NCBI GenBank assembly: GCA_964036295.1 | Contig: OZ038464.1 | Location: 26,330,508-26,394,507 of the forward strand | Source: Plumapathes pennacea | Lineage: Eukaryota; Cnidaria; Anthozoa; Antipatharia; Myriopathidae | Length of the DNA stretch: 64,000 nucleotides | Direction: 5' to 3' | Shown here: positions 1 through 11,203 of the stretch, piece by piece | Position numbering within the stretch: position 1 is the first letter of the stretch | Layout: the number at the start of each line of letters is the position of its first letter | Translations under genes and position numbers: made by a program | The notes under the pieces: generated by a model | Database searches by the model: none | What the model saw: only the letters and a program-made list of their open reading frames with translations | What the model was told of the DNA's origin: nothing

Positions 1-525
1 CAAATTAAGACAGGACAGTTAATTGACACATGACAATTAGGTTTTCTTCCTGCGCTACACAATTTTGTGGAGTACCAATTTTTCTACATGAATTTGTTTA
101 CAAAAATAGATCGCGGTCCCTTCAAGGATTTGAATGCATGATAGGTATAATCACGGCTAACAAACTGCATATATATTATTTTGTTTTTCTGACTGATGGA
201 ACCTCGAAGCTGCACTCCAAATTGTCATTTGCAAGCTTTCAGTGGTTCTAGATTGTGAGCTATTTCACTATTAAACCGAGACTTCTTCCACGCCTCACCG
301 CCATGTTTCTTTGCTATTGCCCTATCCATCATGAATTCAAATCCGTGAAGGGGTCTATTAAATGATCGACATTTCAATAACATTTGGATAACATTTAAAA
401 CAATGTGTGCCGCATGTTTTCACTGTTTACACACAGACAGAAACCAAAGCGTTTTGAAGTCGATTCACTTTTTGGCTGCGTTTGAATTGGTTGAATAGAC
501 GCACGCGTTATTATTGGCAAGACTC
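1..525. other. Intergenic, no gene recognised
   Basis: No reading frame with recognisable protein similarity, splice structure or repeat was seen in this stretch. It ends at the first GGCCCGG-type MITE. Confidence 0.5.
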
Positions 526-528
526 CTG

Positions 529-768
529 GGCCCGGTTTTTCAAAGCACGATTAGGTTAATCCTGGATTAGGTGTAAACTTTCTTGTCATTTATAAGCCTG
601 AAAATGTGAAGATTTTGTCCTGCAACGATTTCCTTGATCACGTATTCAGCTAAAACAAGCTTTTTAATCCATATTTGAACAAAACCCTGCATTTTATCGG
701 CAGAGAGGTCGTCAGAAAGAATTTCGTTAATCCTGGATTAGCTTAATCAGCTTTCGAAAAACCAGGCC
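529..768. mobile_element. GGCCCGG-type MITE, copy 1
   Basis: This is a 240 bp non-coding element whose ends are inverted repeats: it begins GGCCCGGTTTTTCAAAGC and ends in the complement (TTTCGAAAAACCAGGCC). Inside, the subterminal motif TTAATCCTGGATTAG is also inverted. The flanking triplets are CTG on the left and CTC on the right, an imperfect 3 bp target duplication. Two further copies lie at 16822-17060 and 42310-42550. A 3 bp duplication suits a PIF/Harbinger-type mobiliser; no transposase is present. Confidence 0.8.
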
Positions 769-1127
769 CTCCCTTACCAAAAAAGTAGTATGGACCATAT
801 ATGGGCCTGACATGGGTTTTATATGGAAATATACATGGGCACAATATGGTTCATATGGCATTATGGCCATGTTTAAGCCATACTTCATAAATATGATGAG
901 TGCTTTATGCACTTAATATGGGATTAATACGTATTTCACGTAAATCCATATTAAATCCATGTATGGGGAAAATGTGGGGATTTCCATGTTAAAACCATAT
1001 ATGGGGAAAATGCGGGCAATCTTAATTTGCGTAAATCCATATTAAATCCATGTATGGGGAAAATGCGGGGATTTCCATGTTAAAACCATATATGGGGAAA
1101 ATGTGGGCAATCTTCCCAGGTGAAATG

Positions 1128-1570
1128 ATGATGAACTGTTCATGAATGTTCATGAATCTATTCATGAACGTCCATCAAAGTTCATCAAAGTTGTTCATGA
1201 ACTGTTCATGAACGTCCCATGAACAACAAATGAGACATTTTGAGTTCATGAACTGTTCATGAACTAAACCGTCATGTTATCATGACAAGCTGTTCAGGAA
1301 TGTTCATGAACGTTCATGGACCATGGGTTCATAAAAGTTCTCAAAAGTTCATGAACGTGCCGAAAAATTTGCTCATGGTCGAATGTTCATGAATGTTCAT
1401 GGGCCATGGGTTCATGAAAGTTCTTAAAAGTTCGTAAACAGCGGATAAATTTGTTCACGAATGTTCATGAATGTTCATGTATAATGGGTTCATGAAAGTT
1501 CTCCAAACTTCATGAACATATGCGTACATAATTGTTCATAAATATTCTTTAAAGTTGAGAGAGTTCATGA
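1128..1570. repeat. Degenerate GTTCATGAA array, left
   Basis: GTTCATGAAC/GTTCATGAAT recurs many times with short variable spacers. The core TTCATGAA is itself a palindrome, so the array reads almost the same on both strands. It forms the left subterminal part of the nested element and faces a related array at 3047-3440. Confidence 0.85.
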
Positions 1571-3046
1571 ACTTAATATATTCATTATTAATTTATAGTG
1601 TATAATTAATATATAGTGTTCAGAGCTGTCTTCAGATTGTTCATGGCTGTTCCATATACCTACATCGCTCTCCCTTCCATGTTTTTCCCTATAAAAGTCA
1701 AGAAAATAACAGATCAGGTAAACAAACTGATAAATAATGGCGGTATACACAAAATAACCAATTATGTAGTGAATGGAGAGTGAATAAACATCATAATATA
1801 CATGAGTTTAGTAGTTTTTAGATTTATAGAACTGCATGGAGTCTATAGGTAAATAAATCTTAAAACGCATCAAACCAATTCAAGCTCTACACGGGAGAAT
1901 CATTCAAACAGCGAGAGATCCCAAACTGGAGGAACATGTGAAATATAATGTACACATTACTGTTTTGGATTGAAACAAAACAAAACAAAAAGCGATTCAT
2001 CTCACCTTGCTACAAGTCCTCAGGGTAATGATGCACGTAAAGAACAAATGATCATCCAAATCTGATGTTCCCAGCCACCATTTCCACACAATGATCTTCG
2101 AAGATGTCCAAACGATTTTTGAGCAACGATCGCCTATTTTGTTATCTTCCAAGCAACAAGCGAGGTAAAGAATTGCACTCGAAATGAAGTATAGGGAACA
2201 GTCCTCCAATAAAAGGCACAAATCCTGTGAAAAACGGGGGCGATGTACACTGAACAACGATCACTGTCGAAAAGTCCGTTAATCTGAGCGCCAAAACAGC
2301 GTGAGGTCTTGATTGTCTGCACGCGACGATTGTGACTGACAAACTAGTACCCAGGCACGGGACGAGTTCTGTTTACTAGTTCATCGCAAAGGGAATAACG
2401 TGTTTAATAATCGCCGCGAGGAAGTGCTTTGATTCATCTGTTGGTTGTGGCAAGGAGTGATTAACAGGGTAAACATACTCGGGATGCAGTGAATCATTGG
2501 AGCGGAGTAATATTGCTTGTAAAAGTCACAGCCAACATGTTCACGTTTGGTCCGATCCGCGGTTTGGCGGGAAGTACACTCGATCAACACAAAGGTCACC
2601 TATTTCTCGTTTCTTTTAATCCATTAAACGGTTGAAATAAGTGGTGTTCTGTATGATGTCGAACTGACTGCGAATTAGCGACGATAATAGCTCATTCGAG
2701 AGTGCATCATCCCGACTGCAGAATCTTTAGTGTTGTAAAAAATTGTGTAAGAAATTGACTTGTATTTAAGTAGGTGAAAACAAACAAAGTGAGATGAGGT
2801 AAATCTTACTCGACCAGTTTTGTGAGAATGTACATTTTTCATGGCTTGGACACTTTTGCATTTTCCCTCACACAACAATAAATCACTTCATTCTCAACGA
2901 ATTTTCAGCTATTTTCGAGTTTTATTTCGAGCTATTTATAATGTCTTTTATCACATTCTCAGGAATTCCCAGATATTCCAATAATTGTTACTTGTTGCAA
3001 GATCGATTTGTATGACTGGGAACATTTGGGAATTCCTAGTAATGAT

Positions 3047-3440
3047 GATGATGAACTGAAACAAGTTCATGAGAATTCACCAAGAGTTCATGAAAATACT
3101 TCATGCACATTTGATGAACTGTGATGAACTGAAACAAGTTCATGAGAATTCACCAAGAGTTCATGAAAATACTTCATGCACATTTGATGAACTCTGATGA
3201 ACTGAAACAAGTTCATGAGAATTCATCAAGAGTTCATGAAAATATTTCATGCACATTTGATGAACTCTGATGAACTGAAACAAGTTCATGAGAGTTCACC
3301 AAGAGTTCATGAACCCACTTTGACGTGAACAGTTCATGAACTAAACTTCATGAACTCTTGATGAACTTTAATGGATGTTCATGAACTGTTCATGAACGGT
3401 CACCAAAGTTCATGAAGTCATGAACTTCATTTCACCTGGG
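3047..3440. repeat. GTTCATGAA array with roughly 70 bp higher-order unit, right
   Basis: A unit of about 70 bp (GATGAACTGAAACAAGTTCA, then an AGAATTCACCAAGAGTTC segment, then ACTTCATGCACATTT) is repeated about four times, then breaks into TTCATGAA repeats ending at CACCTGGG. The units are close to identical, indicating recent tandem amplification, unlike the more degenerate left array. Confidence 0.8.
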
Positions 3441-4431
3441 TTAATATGGGATTAATACGTATTTCGCGTGAATCCATATTAAATCCATGTATGGGAAAAA
3501 TGCAGGGATTTCCATGTTAAAACCATATATGGGGAAAGTATGGTGATACAATCAAGCCTGGGAAATGTAGTTGAGTCTCTCCTGAGTCACTGAGTGGAAC
3601 TATAATGGAAACTTCACCAAGATGAAAATATGGGTCTGCAGAGGCCATTTGGGCCTACAAACAAGGATGGGAATAGCTGCCTCCATACATTTAACTCATA
3701 AAATGTAGTTAAACAAAAGTAACTCGTTCAAATTGAAGCTGAAACATCACTAGATTTGCAATAATTTTGACCAATGGATTTTTTATTCAAACATCACAAG
3801 GTCACCTTCAATCTCTGCAAATATTATTTACATTTCACTCTGAACAAGTAATTAAGCTATCAAAAAATGATTGTGTGCAATACATGCATCATTCCCACTG
3901 ATCATAGTTATTAAGATGCATGTTGAGTAATATTTATAACCCATCGAAAATCGAACTGAAAACGCATCCGTGTGAAAACTAGAATTGAACTTAATTTTAG
4001 AATACAACAGGCTTTAGAATAGGATAAATTGTAACTATAGTAAGGGGTTGGTTCCAGTTCGATTTCTTTAAAAAGTAGAACTCGACAAATTTAGATTTCA
4101 GCATGGAATTGTGACTTTAATTCCGTTCGTTCGCAGCGGCCTGGCCGTCAAAATGACTCGCCCAGAAACTGTTATTTCCTGGGACAAAATGAGAATGGGA
4201 ACCCCGGCTAGCGAACATGCATGTGTATAATCACTTCTGGATGCAAAACAGAGCCATGGATATGCTAAAGGAAGGGAAGGTGATAAACATTTCACAGATC
4301 TCAAAACACAAAAGAAGCCCATGGTCGAAGACAATCGAGACTTGACGGTCGGAAAAATATAGGTTCCCGAAGATGAAGTGCCCGAACACTGCATTTAGAA
4401 GTATAACGATTTTTGTATATAAGCAATATGA

Positions 4432-4821
4432 GGCCCCGTCCACACTAATCCGAATAAATTTGAAAACGGAGTTTTCATACGAAAAACGCATCAAAAGTTT
4501 TCCGTCCACACTATCGTTTTCGAATCGTTTTCTCTGTCCACACTAATACGCTGGACTGACCAAAAACGCTAAATGCCTGAATTGAGCATGCACACAGAGA
4601 TCACTGACATCATAACGTCACGCGTTTTCGAAAAGCTCCGTTTTCGCCGTCCACACTACACCATGAAACCGGAGTTTTCGAAAATATCCACTCTGGAGAG
4701 CGTTTTCGAAAATATCCGTTTTCGGTCACCGAAAACGCGTCTTAGTGTGGACGGGAGGCCAAAACGGATAAATAAATAAATATCCGTTTTCAAATTTATC
4801 CGGATTAGTGTGGACGGGGCC
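4432..4821. mobile_element. MITE with GGCCCCGTCCACAC termini
   Basis: A 390 bp foldback. The left end GGCCCCGTCCACACTAATCC is matched by the complement at the right end (GGATTAGTGTGGACGGGGCC). The element is flanked on both sides by TGA, a 3 bp target duplication. The interior is rich in CGTTTTCGAAAA and GTCCACACTA motifs. It is non-coding and sits in the core of the long-arm element. Confidence 0.85.
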
Positions 4822-4889
4822 TGAGCCTTGCACCGTACACAAGAAATTTAAGAACTACACGGTAGATTACCAAGCTGCTATTGAAGTCG

Positions 4890-5018
4890 ACCCCGTTAAT
4901 ATTTTCGAAGTAAGCCAGAATCCCCTAGCTTGACTAGCTTGGTTATTTCGAAACCCCGCTACTTCGAACTTGTTTTCATGTTTCGTGGGACTTCGAAATA
5001 GCGGGGTTCGACTGTATT
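4890..5018. repeat. TTCGAAATAGCGGGG repeat, pogo/Tigger-like remnant
   Basis: The motifs CGAAACCCCGCTACTTCGAA and CTTCGAAATAGCGGGGTTCG, ending in CGACTGTA, match the termini of the MITE at 17268-17441 (CAGTCGAACTCCGC...). This looks like a degraded relative with only one end well preserved. Confidence 0.5.
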
Positions 5019-5187
5019 ATCCCAGAACGAAGTGAGGGAAATACTCACGACGCTAATGCAGTAGTATTATCGCCTTATCGGTGACTCCAAGCGTGTCGCC
5101 ATCTCGAAATCTAATGTTCGTGTGTTTGTGTGTGCGATACCACCTCGTCCCAAGGCCCTCCGCGTCGAGCGACCACTGCAGGCGAGG

Positions 5188-5690
5188 TTATCCTTACCAA
5201 ACGTTTAGTATGGGTAACATATGGACTAAATATGGGCCATATATTTCCCATATATGGCAACGATATGTATCTTGAAACGTAAATATGGGTTTCACATGGG
5301 CATCATTTTTGATATATGGGGAAAACATGGGTGAGAGGATGAGTCACTGATACATGGAGAAAATATGGGCAATGAGCTTCCCATGCACTTCCCATATTTC
5401 CTTAAATCTGCAAAAAGAGGCAAAATATGGGTGACATGAATCCATACCTTTCCCACATTACTTCACCTCACACAACAAGAGCAATTGCATGGGCAAAATA
5501 TGGGTAACAGCAAACCATACATTTCCCATATTACTTCACTTTCAGACAACAAGAGCAATTGTGTGGGCAAAATATGGTTGACTGGGAATCCATGCATTCC
5601 CCACATTACTTCAGTCCTCACACAACAAGAGCAATTGTATGGGCAAAATATGGGTAACAGCAAACCATACATTTCCCATAAAACTTTACC
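5188..5690. repeat. ATATGGG-rich repeats, including three units of about 83 bp
   Basis: From 5188 the sequence resembles the terminus of the long-arm element (CTTACCAAACGTTTAGTATG) and is packed with ATATGGG/CCCATA. From about 5466 to 5690 a unit beginning CACAACAAGAGCAATTG and containing GGGCAAAATATGG and CATTTCCCATA is repeated three times. Open frames here are by-products of the repeat. Confidence 0.7.
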
Positions 5691-5699
5691 TCTGCACAA

Positions 5700-6641
5700 T
5701 GGCCATTGAGGTTGACCAAACAAATTCAGCTTGAAATATGTTTTGTGATTACTGCAACAATACAGTTCAGTCACACAAGTAGTCATTAGCGGAAGTGTTT
5801 CAGTTTATTGCTCTGTTCATCAGTCCGTCACAAGAAAGTTGACATCAAATATCTTGACATTTAAAATTGCTGCAATAAACTCGATCACCGAAGGTAAATT
5901 TATAGTCTCACTCAGGAATCAGAAGAGACAGTCGATTTTTGCAAGCGTGGTGGCAATTCCTTGCAGTTCCATGTATTTACACATTCTTGGCTTCTTTGGT
6001 GCAACAGCTTACAGTGCCATTTTAAGTTCCTGCAGTGGAGTCTTCGAAATACTTCAAAATGTCTTCCACGTTCCAATACGGTACATATACAGACAGCTCT
6101 AGCATGAATAGTATTCAACACACAGTTTACATGTGGAAGATACTCCTTTAAACATGGACAATGACACAAACTCTCGCTGAAAAGTGATGTAGTCTTGTGG
6201 TAAACTCCACAGATTTATTTAAAAGCTTTGGAAAACTGCACAAACACTCGAACGACACGCAAAGTAAAAACGTCAGAGAAAACTACCGAGTGGGCCCTGA
6301 AAACCAGTCACATGTTGCATTTTGACCAATCAAAATCACAGAATCGTGAAGCGGGAAAATCAGTGCGCGGATGTACACTTTCAGTCGAGAGGCGGTCAGA
6401 AGAGCAGTTTTCTTTCATCGCAGCGTATTTTGAAGTTATTACAAGCCTTTTGCACTGGTTTTGACCGATTGGGAAAGATGCAAAAGATAACAAAAGGACT
6501 AGGAACTTGAAAGGAGAGAAGAGCCCCGGAAAATTCACTGTCAAAGGGAAGGAAAAGTAATGGATTGTGCTAGTGCAAAATTCAGCAAAAAAACTAAGGT
6601 CAGGCGAAATCTTTATCTGAGTATTTTTACTGTTGACTACT
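5700..6641. other. Core of the long-arm element, no gene recognised
   Basis: Short frames of up to 127 codons exist on both strands but show no family resemblance, no splice context and ordinary composition. Nothing else is seen. Confidence 0.4.
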
Positions 6642-7480
6642 TGCATCTTAATAACTATGAACAGTGGGAATGATGCATGCATTGCACACAATCATTTTTT
6701 GATAGCTTGCTTGTTCAGAGTGAAATGTAAATAATATTTGCAGAGATTGAAGGTAGACCTTGTGATGTTTGAATAAAAAAACCGTTGGTAAAAATTATTG
6801 CAAATCTAGTGATGTTTCAGCTTCAATTTGAACGAGTTACTTTTGTTTAACTACATTTTATGAGTCAAATGTATGGAGGCAGCTATTCCCATCCTTGTTT
6901 GTAGGCCCAAATGGCCTCTGCAGACCCATATTTTCATCTTGGTGAAGTCACCATTATAGTTCCACTCAATGACTCAGGAGAGACTCAACTACATTTCCCA
7001 GGCTTGATTGTATCACCCATACTTTCCCATATATGGTTTTAACATGGAAATCCCCGCATTTTTCCCATACATGGATTTAATATGGATTCACACAAAATAC
7101 GTATTAATCCCATATTAAGATTGCCCACATTTTCCCCATATATGGTTTTAACATGGAAATCCCCGCATTTTCCCCATACATGGATTTAATATGGATTTAC
7201 GCGAAATACGTATTAGTCCCATATTAAGATTGCCGCATTTTCCCCATATATGGTTTTAACATGGAAATCCCCGCATTTTCCCCATACATGGATTTAATAT
7301 GGATTTACGCGAAATACGTATTAATCCCATTTTAAGTGCTTAAAGCACTCATCACATTTATGAAGTATGGCTTAAACATGGCCATGTAAATGCCATACAA
7401 GAACCATATTGTGTCCATGTATATTTCCATATAAAACCCATATCAGGCCCATATATGGTCCATACTACTTTTTTGGTAAG

Positions 7481-8053
7481 ACTGTAAACCGCCATTTTCT
7501 TGGTGACATGCGGTAGAGTACGAACTGAAGTGATTTTGTACAAGAAGATGCAGATACAAGGCCAAGCAGTTCGACGGACGGCTGTAAATTGCCCGGATAT
7601 TTTGCCAGTGCATGGGAGGCAAGCTCTACTAGACGTAAAACGGATTCTTTAAGGCCCAACTGGTCGACCTGAACACAATCCCAGACGCCAGTGTTGTGTT
7701 AAAACGCAGACACTTCTTCAGAAAGGAATAGCAAAATAAAGTCGGTGGAAATCGAACAATCACCGTGGCAAATTTCACCTTTTGCAATAACAGGTATGCA
7801 GTTTTCAGAATCCAAGTTTGACAAGATGACAACACATATACAATGGAAAGTGGAATTTTCGTACTGTATGAGGACTGCTCTATACAGTGTATTTTGAAAT
7901 CATTGAAGACGTAAACAATAGTGTTTTGGGTTTTGTTTCCTTTGCTGGAAAAGAGCTAAAGCTATGGCTTTCAGGAACCGGTGAGTTTTGAAAATTTACA
8001 TCAATTAACGTTTTTGTTAAACAACGGTTGTGTTATCATTATGGGATTTCAAC
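7481..8053. other. Spacer between two large elements
   Basis: No gene, inverted repeat or tandem repeat was recognised. The last five bases before the next element (AATTG, 8054-8058) are its target duplication. Confidence 0.4.
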
Positions 8054-8413
8054 AATTGCAGGGCTCGAAATGGCGACCGATACGGTCGCCAATGCGACCA
8101 AAGCAGTACCTTTGGCGACTAAAACCTCTCCAGCAGTCGCCAAATTGGCGACTAGCTTTAGACTAAAACAATGACACAATTTTGCATGCTATTCCTGGTT
8201 TGACAGCAAAATTCCGTGCGGAGACACGACAGACGCAGTTATAACTTAACATCGCTTTGGATGCAACTTCATGTGACAGTGCGGCTTCTTTTGATTGGCA
8301 GATAAGGAGAAACGTACATAAATTTCGAAGCATTCCTCGAATGTTCTTGGCTGTCTCGACGTTGGTCAGTTTTTCACACGTGAAACTTAATTATTGGCTT
8401 ACGGTGACGTTAA

Positions 8414-8643
8414 GGTGATGTTACACGAGACTATTTTTAACGACGATTTTTCGCCCAACGCCTACAATTTTGTAGCTAGCGCTTTGGCTTTTACTCTAAA
8501 AACATGGCGAACCTTCACCAAAGGCAGAATTTTGTGCAAAGATTGCTATTCATTGATAGTTCGACGATTACTAGGCAAGAAGTATAGAAAAAAAAATGTT
8601 GCGCAAAAAATCGTCGTTAAAAATCGTCTTGTGTAACATCACC
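8414..8643. mobile_element. MITE with GGTGATGTTACAC termini, copy 1
   Basis: A 230 bp foldback that starts GGTGATGTTACACGAGA and ends TGTAACATCACC. The inner motif AACGACGATTTTTCG is inverted as GAAAAATCGTCGTT-like sequence. It lies between TTAA and TTTA. A relative is at 12431-12644. Confidence 0.75.
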
Positions 8644-8936
8644 TTTAGTGTGCGGAACGTTTATTTACCGAACGGAAGATTTTGTAGATCTTAAATTTTA
8701 AATTTTCATTTGCTGAACGAAATAAAACTAGTCATGTCCTGTCTGGTGATAAATGATAATGGTCCTTCTGTAAACAGTGGAGTATGCTCACTTCGTAAAT
8801 TCCCAGATGCCTTGTAATCTTGAAATAACGCAACCGGACCACCCAAAGCTTGGCCCGCCTGTGGTTTTACAGACTCAATTGTCTCAGTTTGTTTCAAAGG
8901 CCAACAGATTAAATGCAAATTAGTTTTTGTAGTATG

Positions 8937-9304
8937 AGTTCCATACAAGAAGTCGCCGATTTGGCAGATTTTAAACAATTTCTTTTAACTGATGCATTCG
9001 AAAATGCAAAATGTTTGATCGCCAGTAAGCAAGAAGTTTATGCGAAGTATGTGAGCAAAAGGCGGAAAATCAATTTTGAAGGTAAGCTGTCAGACGACCT
9101 CGCAACAACTCTGATCCCAAACGATGTTGGACAGGGAAAATCGATGTCTGCACTGAGAGCGACAGGAAATGGCGATTGTCTCTTTAACTCTGCCTCCATT
9201 CTTGTTTGCGGAAATGAATCACTTACGCGAACACTGCGCCTTCTGGTAGCTGGGGAACTTACTTCAATACCACGTTTTATGTTAACCACGAGGCGTGCGT
9301 TCAA
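8937..9304 (+). pseudogene. OTU-like cysteine protease exon fragment
   Basis: The frame from the ATG at 8937 encodes about 123 residues. Near residues 80-105 it contains ATGNGDCLFNSAS followed by LRLLVAGEL, matching the start of an OTU fold, where the catalytic Cys follows Gly-Asp (GDC) and a helix with LR follows. The segment ends at TTCAA|GTGAGT, a good 5' splice site, so this was one exon of a split gene. The downstream part with the catalytic His is not visible in the element. OTU proteases remove ubiquitin; whether this one was ever active is unknown. It lies inside a hAT-like transposon, so it is probably transposon-borne or captured. Confidence 0.5.
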
Positions 9305-9567
9305 GTGAGTCACAATTTTTCTCGGCCCAGGCCTCCAACAGTAAAAACATGGCCGACGTGTGCTTTCGGAGATGATTCTTTATAACGTGAGGTTATTCTA
9401 AGTTGTTGAGGTAGACTATACAAACTCCAGATCTAAATGTAGTTAAAGAAAGTAAGTTATAGTTTCAATGTAAAAACTACATATAAACATTGTCATCGAT
9501 GCAATATCGGCATATTACGACACGTACGTTCGTACGTTCTAATTCTAGTTACGAATGTTTTTCTTAA

Positions 9568-10100
9568 GGTGATTCCCTAGTTTTGCATTGCGCATCTTTA
9601 GTGCGCACAACACTTTTGAGATGGTGGACATTAAGAACCACCGAAATTTCAAGATCGAAAGTTCTTTATACTCGTTACGCAAATAAGTTTTATTTTTTGT
9701 CGATCCTTGTGGAAGCAGCCACCTTGAAAGTTGAAACTCGTCCCAGTCCCCTCTCGGAAAGACGTATTTTGAAGTGAATTCGCCCTTTCCTGGATAATTG
9801 CGCAAAAATGAGCATGGTGACCCCCCTTTTTTATTCCATGTATTTTAAGAAAATACGACTCCCCATGATATATCCAAATTTAAACAAAAACTCTTTACTC
9901 AATTTTGAAATACTATCATTGAATCACTATTACAATATGTTTTTAGGCGTTTCAGTGCAAGCGTGTAGATGATCAAATTGCCTTTTATTTCATGGTGACC
10001 CCCTATTTTTATTTTATTTTTTTAATGTACTAGAAGTAATTAATATTTGTGCAAAGTTTTAAGAAAATTCAATTACTATTTCTTTTTCGATGGAATCACC
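9568..10100. mobile_element. TTAA-flanked element with GGTGATTCC termini
   Basis: GGTGATTCC and GGAATCACC are the ends, and TTAA directly flanks both (9564-9567, 10101-10104). TTAA duplications are typical of piggyBac and Kolobok elements. The inside is AT-rich and non-coding. A half copy with AGAATCACCCTAAGG occurs at about 44700-44835. Confidence 0.65.
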
Positions 10101-10235
10101 TTAAGTCTTGACATTGCTTGCGATTAAAGGATGAACAGTCAAATTGAAGATTCTAGTAATGTATGATGCTTACACGTCTTTGGTTGCTCGTTTTGAGACA
10201 TTTTTGACTAATCATATTTTGCAACTGAAATGTAC

Positions 10236-10243
10236 GAATTGGC

Positions 10244-10279
<36 letters not shown>

Positions 10280-10816
10280 TACAAAGTCGTGGGTGTGGGT
10301 ATGAAGTCGTGGGTGTAGAAATAGGTCGTGGGTACCTAAAAACTGTAAAAGTATGTTAATTGATAATATTTATTTATTAATTGGCAGCCAAAATAAGTTT
10401 AAAAGCAAAAAATGAGCAAAGTTAATTCTGTCTGTCTTAGAAGGCTTCTGCACTATACCTGTCCCTGACAGCAGAACAGAGGCATGTTGTTGATTCATGC
10501 GATTTAAACGTCATTCTTGTATAGCCAGCGCGGTTATTTTACATGTTCGGTACCAATGCAAGGCGTTTCACTGTTATGTAGATTGTAGTTTCGTTTGTAA
10601 AACACAAGCCAGAATAAAATAAATCAACCCTGTTGATTTGATTATCATTGACTGAATCATTATAATGGACATTTTTATATGCGTGAACTTGTGTGAACTG
10701 ATCCACGTGCACAACCAGCCAGTAAATACACAACTAGGCCCGGTTGCGTGTGTGCGGGAGTTTCTCTTATCCGGTCCCCGGCATGTGGATGTGAGGCACG
10801 AAGTTGTGGATTTTGA

Positions 10817-10850
<34 letters not shown>

Positions 10851-11136
10851 GATTGAAATTGATTAAAATATATCAGGGTAATTCCAGAGAAATAGCCTTC
10901 TAAGACAGACAGACAGAATTAATTTTGCGAATTTTTTTTGTTTAAACCTATTTTGGCTGCCAATTAATAAATAAATATTATCAATTAACATACTTTTACA
11001 GTTTTTAGGTACCCACGACCTATTTCTACACCCACGACTTCATACCCACACCCACGACTTCATACCCACACCCACGACTTCATACCCACACTCACGACTT
11101 TGTACCCACGACCATTAGTCAAACTCGAATTGACGA
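10236..11136. repeat. Inverted repeat with GTCGTGGGTGTGGGTA minisatellite and poly-G
   Basis: The left arm (10236-10447) and right arm (about 10894-11136) are reverse complements. Each holds an 18 bp minisatellite (GTCGTGGGTGTGGGTATG) with more copies in the right arm, then a shared AT-rich part. The spacer contains a run of about 29 G at 10820-10848. Frames here are artefacts. Confidence 0.75.
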
Positions 11137-11203
11137 CTAAATGTTTGTACCTAGTCGCCAAATGGCGACTGGACTTTTTTTTTTAATTTCGAGCCCTGAA
11201 TTG

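Larger units (their letters stand above)
1115..3440. mobile_element. Nested 2.3 kb element with GTTCATGAA-array ends
   Basis: The element starts CCCAGGTGAAATGATGATGA and ends TTCATTTCACCTGGG. It interrupts the left arm of the long-arm element. The uninterrupted right arm (read in complement near 7111-7120) reads GGGCAATCTTAATATGGG, whereas here GGGCAATCTT is followed by the element and then TTAATATGGG, so TT is duplicated. Both ends consist of degenerate TTCATGAA arrays. The 1.5 kb core (about 1575-3045) has no recognisable gene. Confidence 0.75.
773..7480. mobile_element. Long-arm inverted-repeat element (about 830 bp arms), composite
   Basis: The left end (CTTACCAAAAAAGTAGTATG at 773) is matched by its complement ending at 7480. 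The homology then continues inwards for about 830 bp on each side: the left arm is 773-1114 plus 3441-3920, and the right arm is 6642-7480. The arms carry tandem copies of a unit with CCATATATGGGG and TTAAATCCATGTATGG, giving a dyad-rich sequence. The left arm is split by another element (1115-3440), while the right arm is intact at the same site. No transposase frame was recognised in the core (3921-6641), so it appears non-autonomous. The superfamily is unknown and I found no convincing target duplication. Confidence 0.75.
8059..11198. mobile_element. hAT-like element (3.1 kb) containing an OTU-domain exon
   Basis: The terminal inverted repeats CAGGGCTCGAAAT and ATTTCGAGCCCTG are perfect over 13 bp, and AATTG flanks both ends (8054-8058 and 11199-11203), a 5 bp target duplication. 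CAGGG-type ends are typical of hAT elements. Subterminal TTGGCGACTAG/CTAGTCGCCAAATGG motifs recur inside both ends. No hAT transposase (DDE or C-terminal dimerisation region) was found. Inside are a MITE (8414-8643), an OTU-like exon (8937-9304), a TTAA-flanked element (9568-10100) and an inner inverted repeat (10236-11136). It is non-autonomous at present. Confidence 0.75.

Noticed and set aside
1115-3440. CRISPR-like array of regularly spaced repeats
   Set aside because: The GTTCATGAA repeats have no constant spacer length, are palindromic, and lie between inverted ends in an animal genome, so they are transposon subrepeats.
5463-5786. Repetitive 107-codon frame with MGNSKPYIS-like repeats on either strand
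   Set aside because: It follows the 83 bp tandem units of the ATATGGG element; there is no start context, splice signal or family match.
10144-10856. Gly/Val-rich frames near 10.2-10.8 kb
   Set aside because: Generated by the GTCGTGGGTGTGGG minisatellite and poly-G run inside a transposon.
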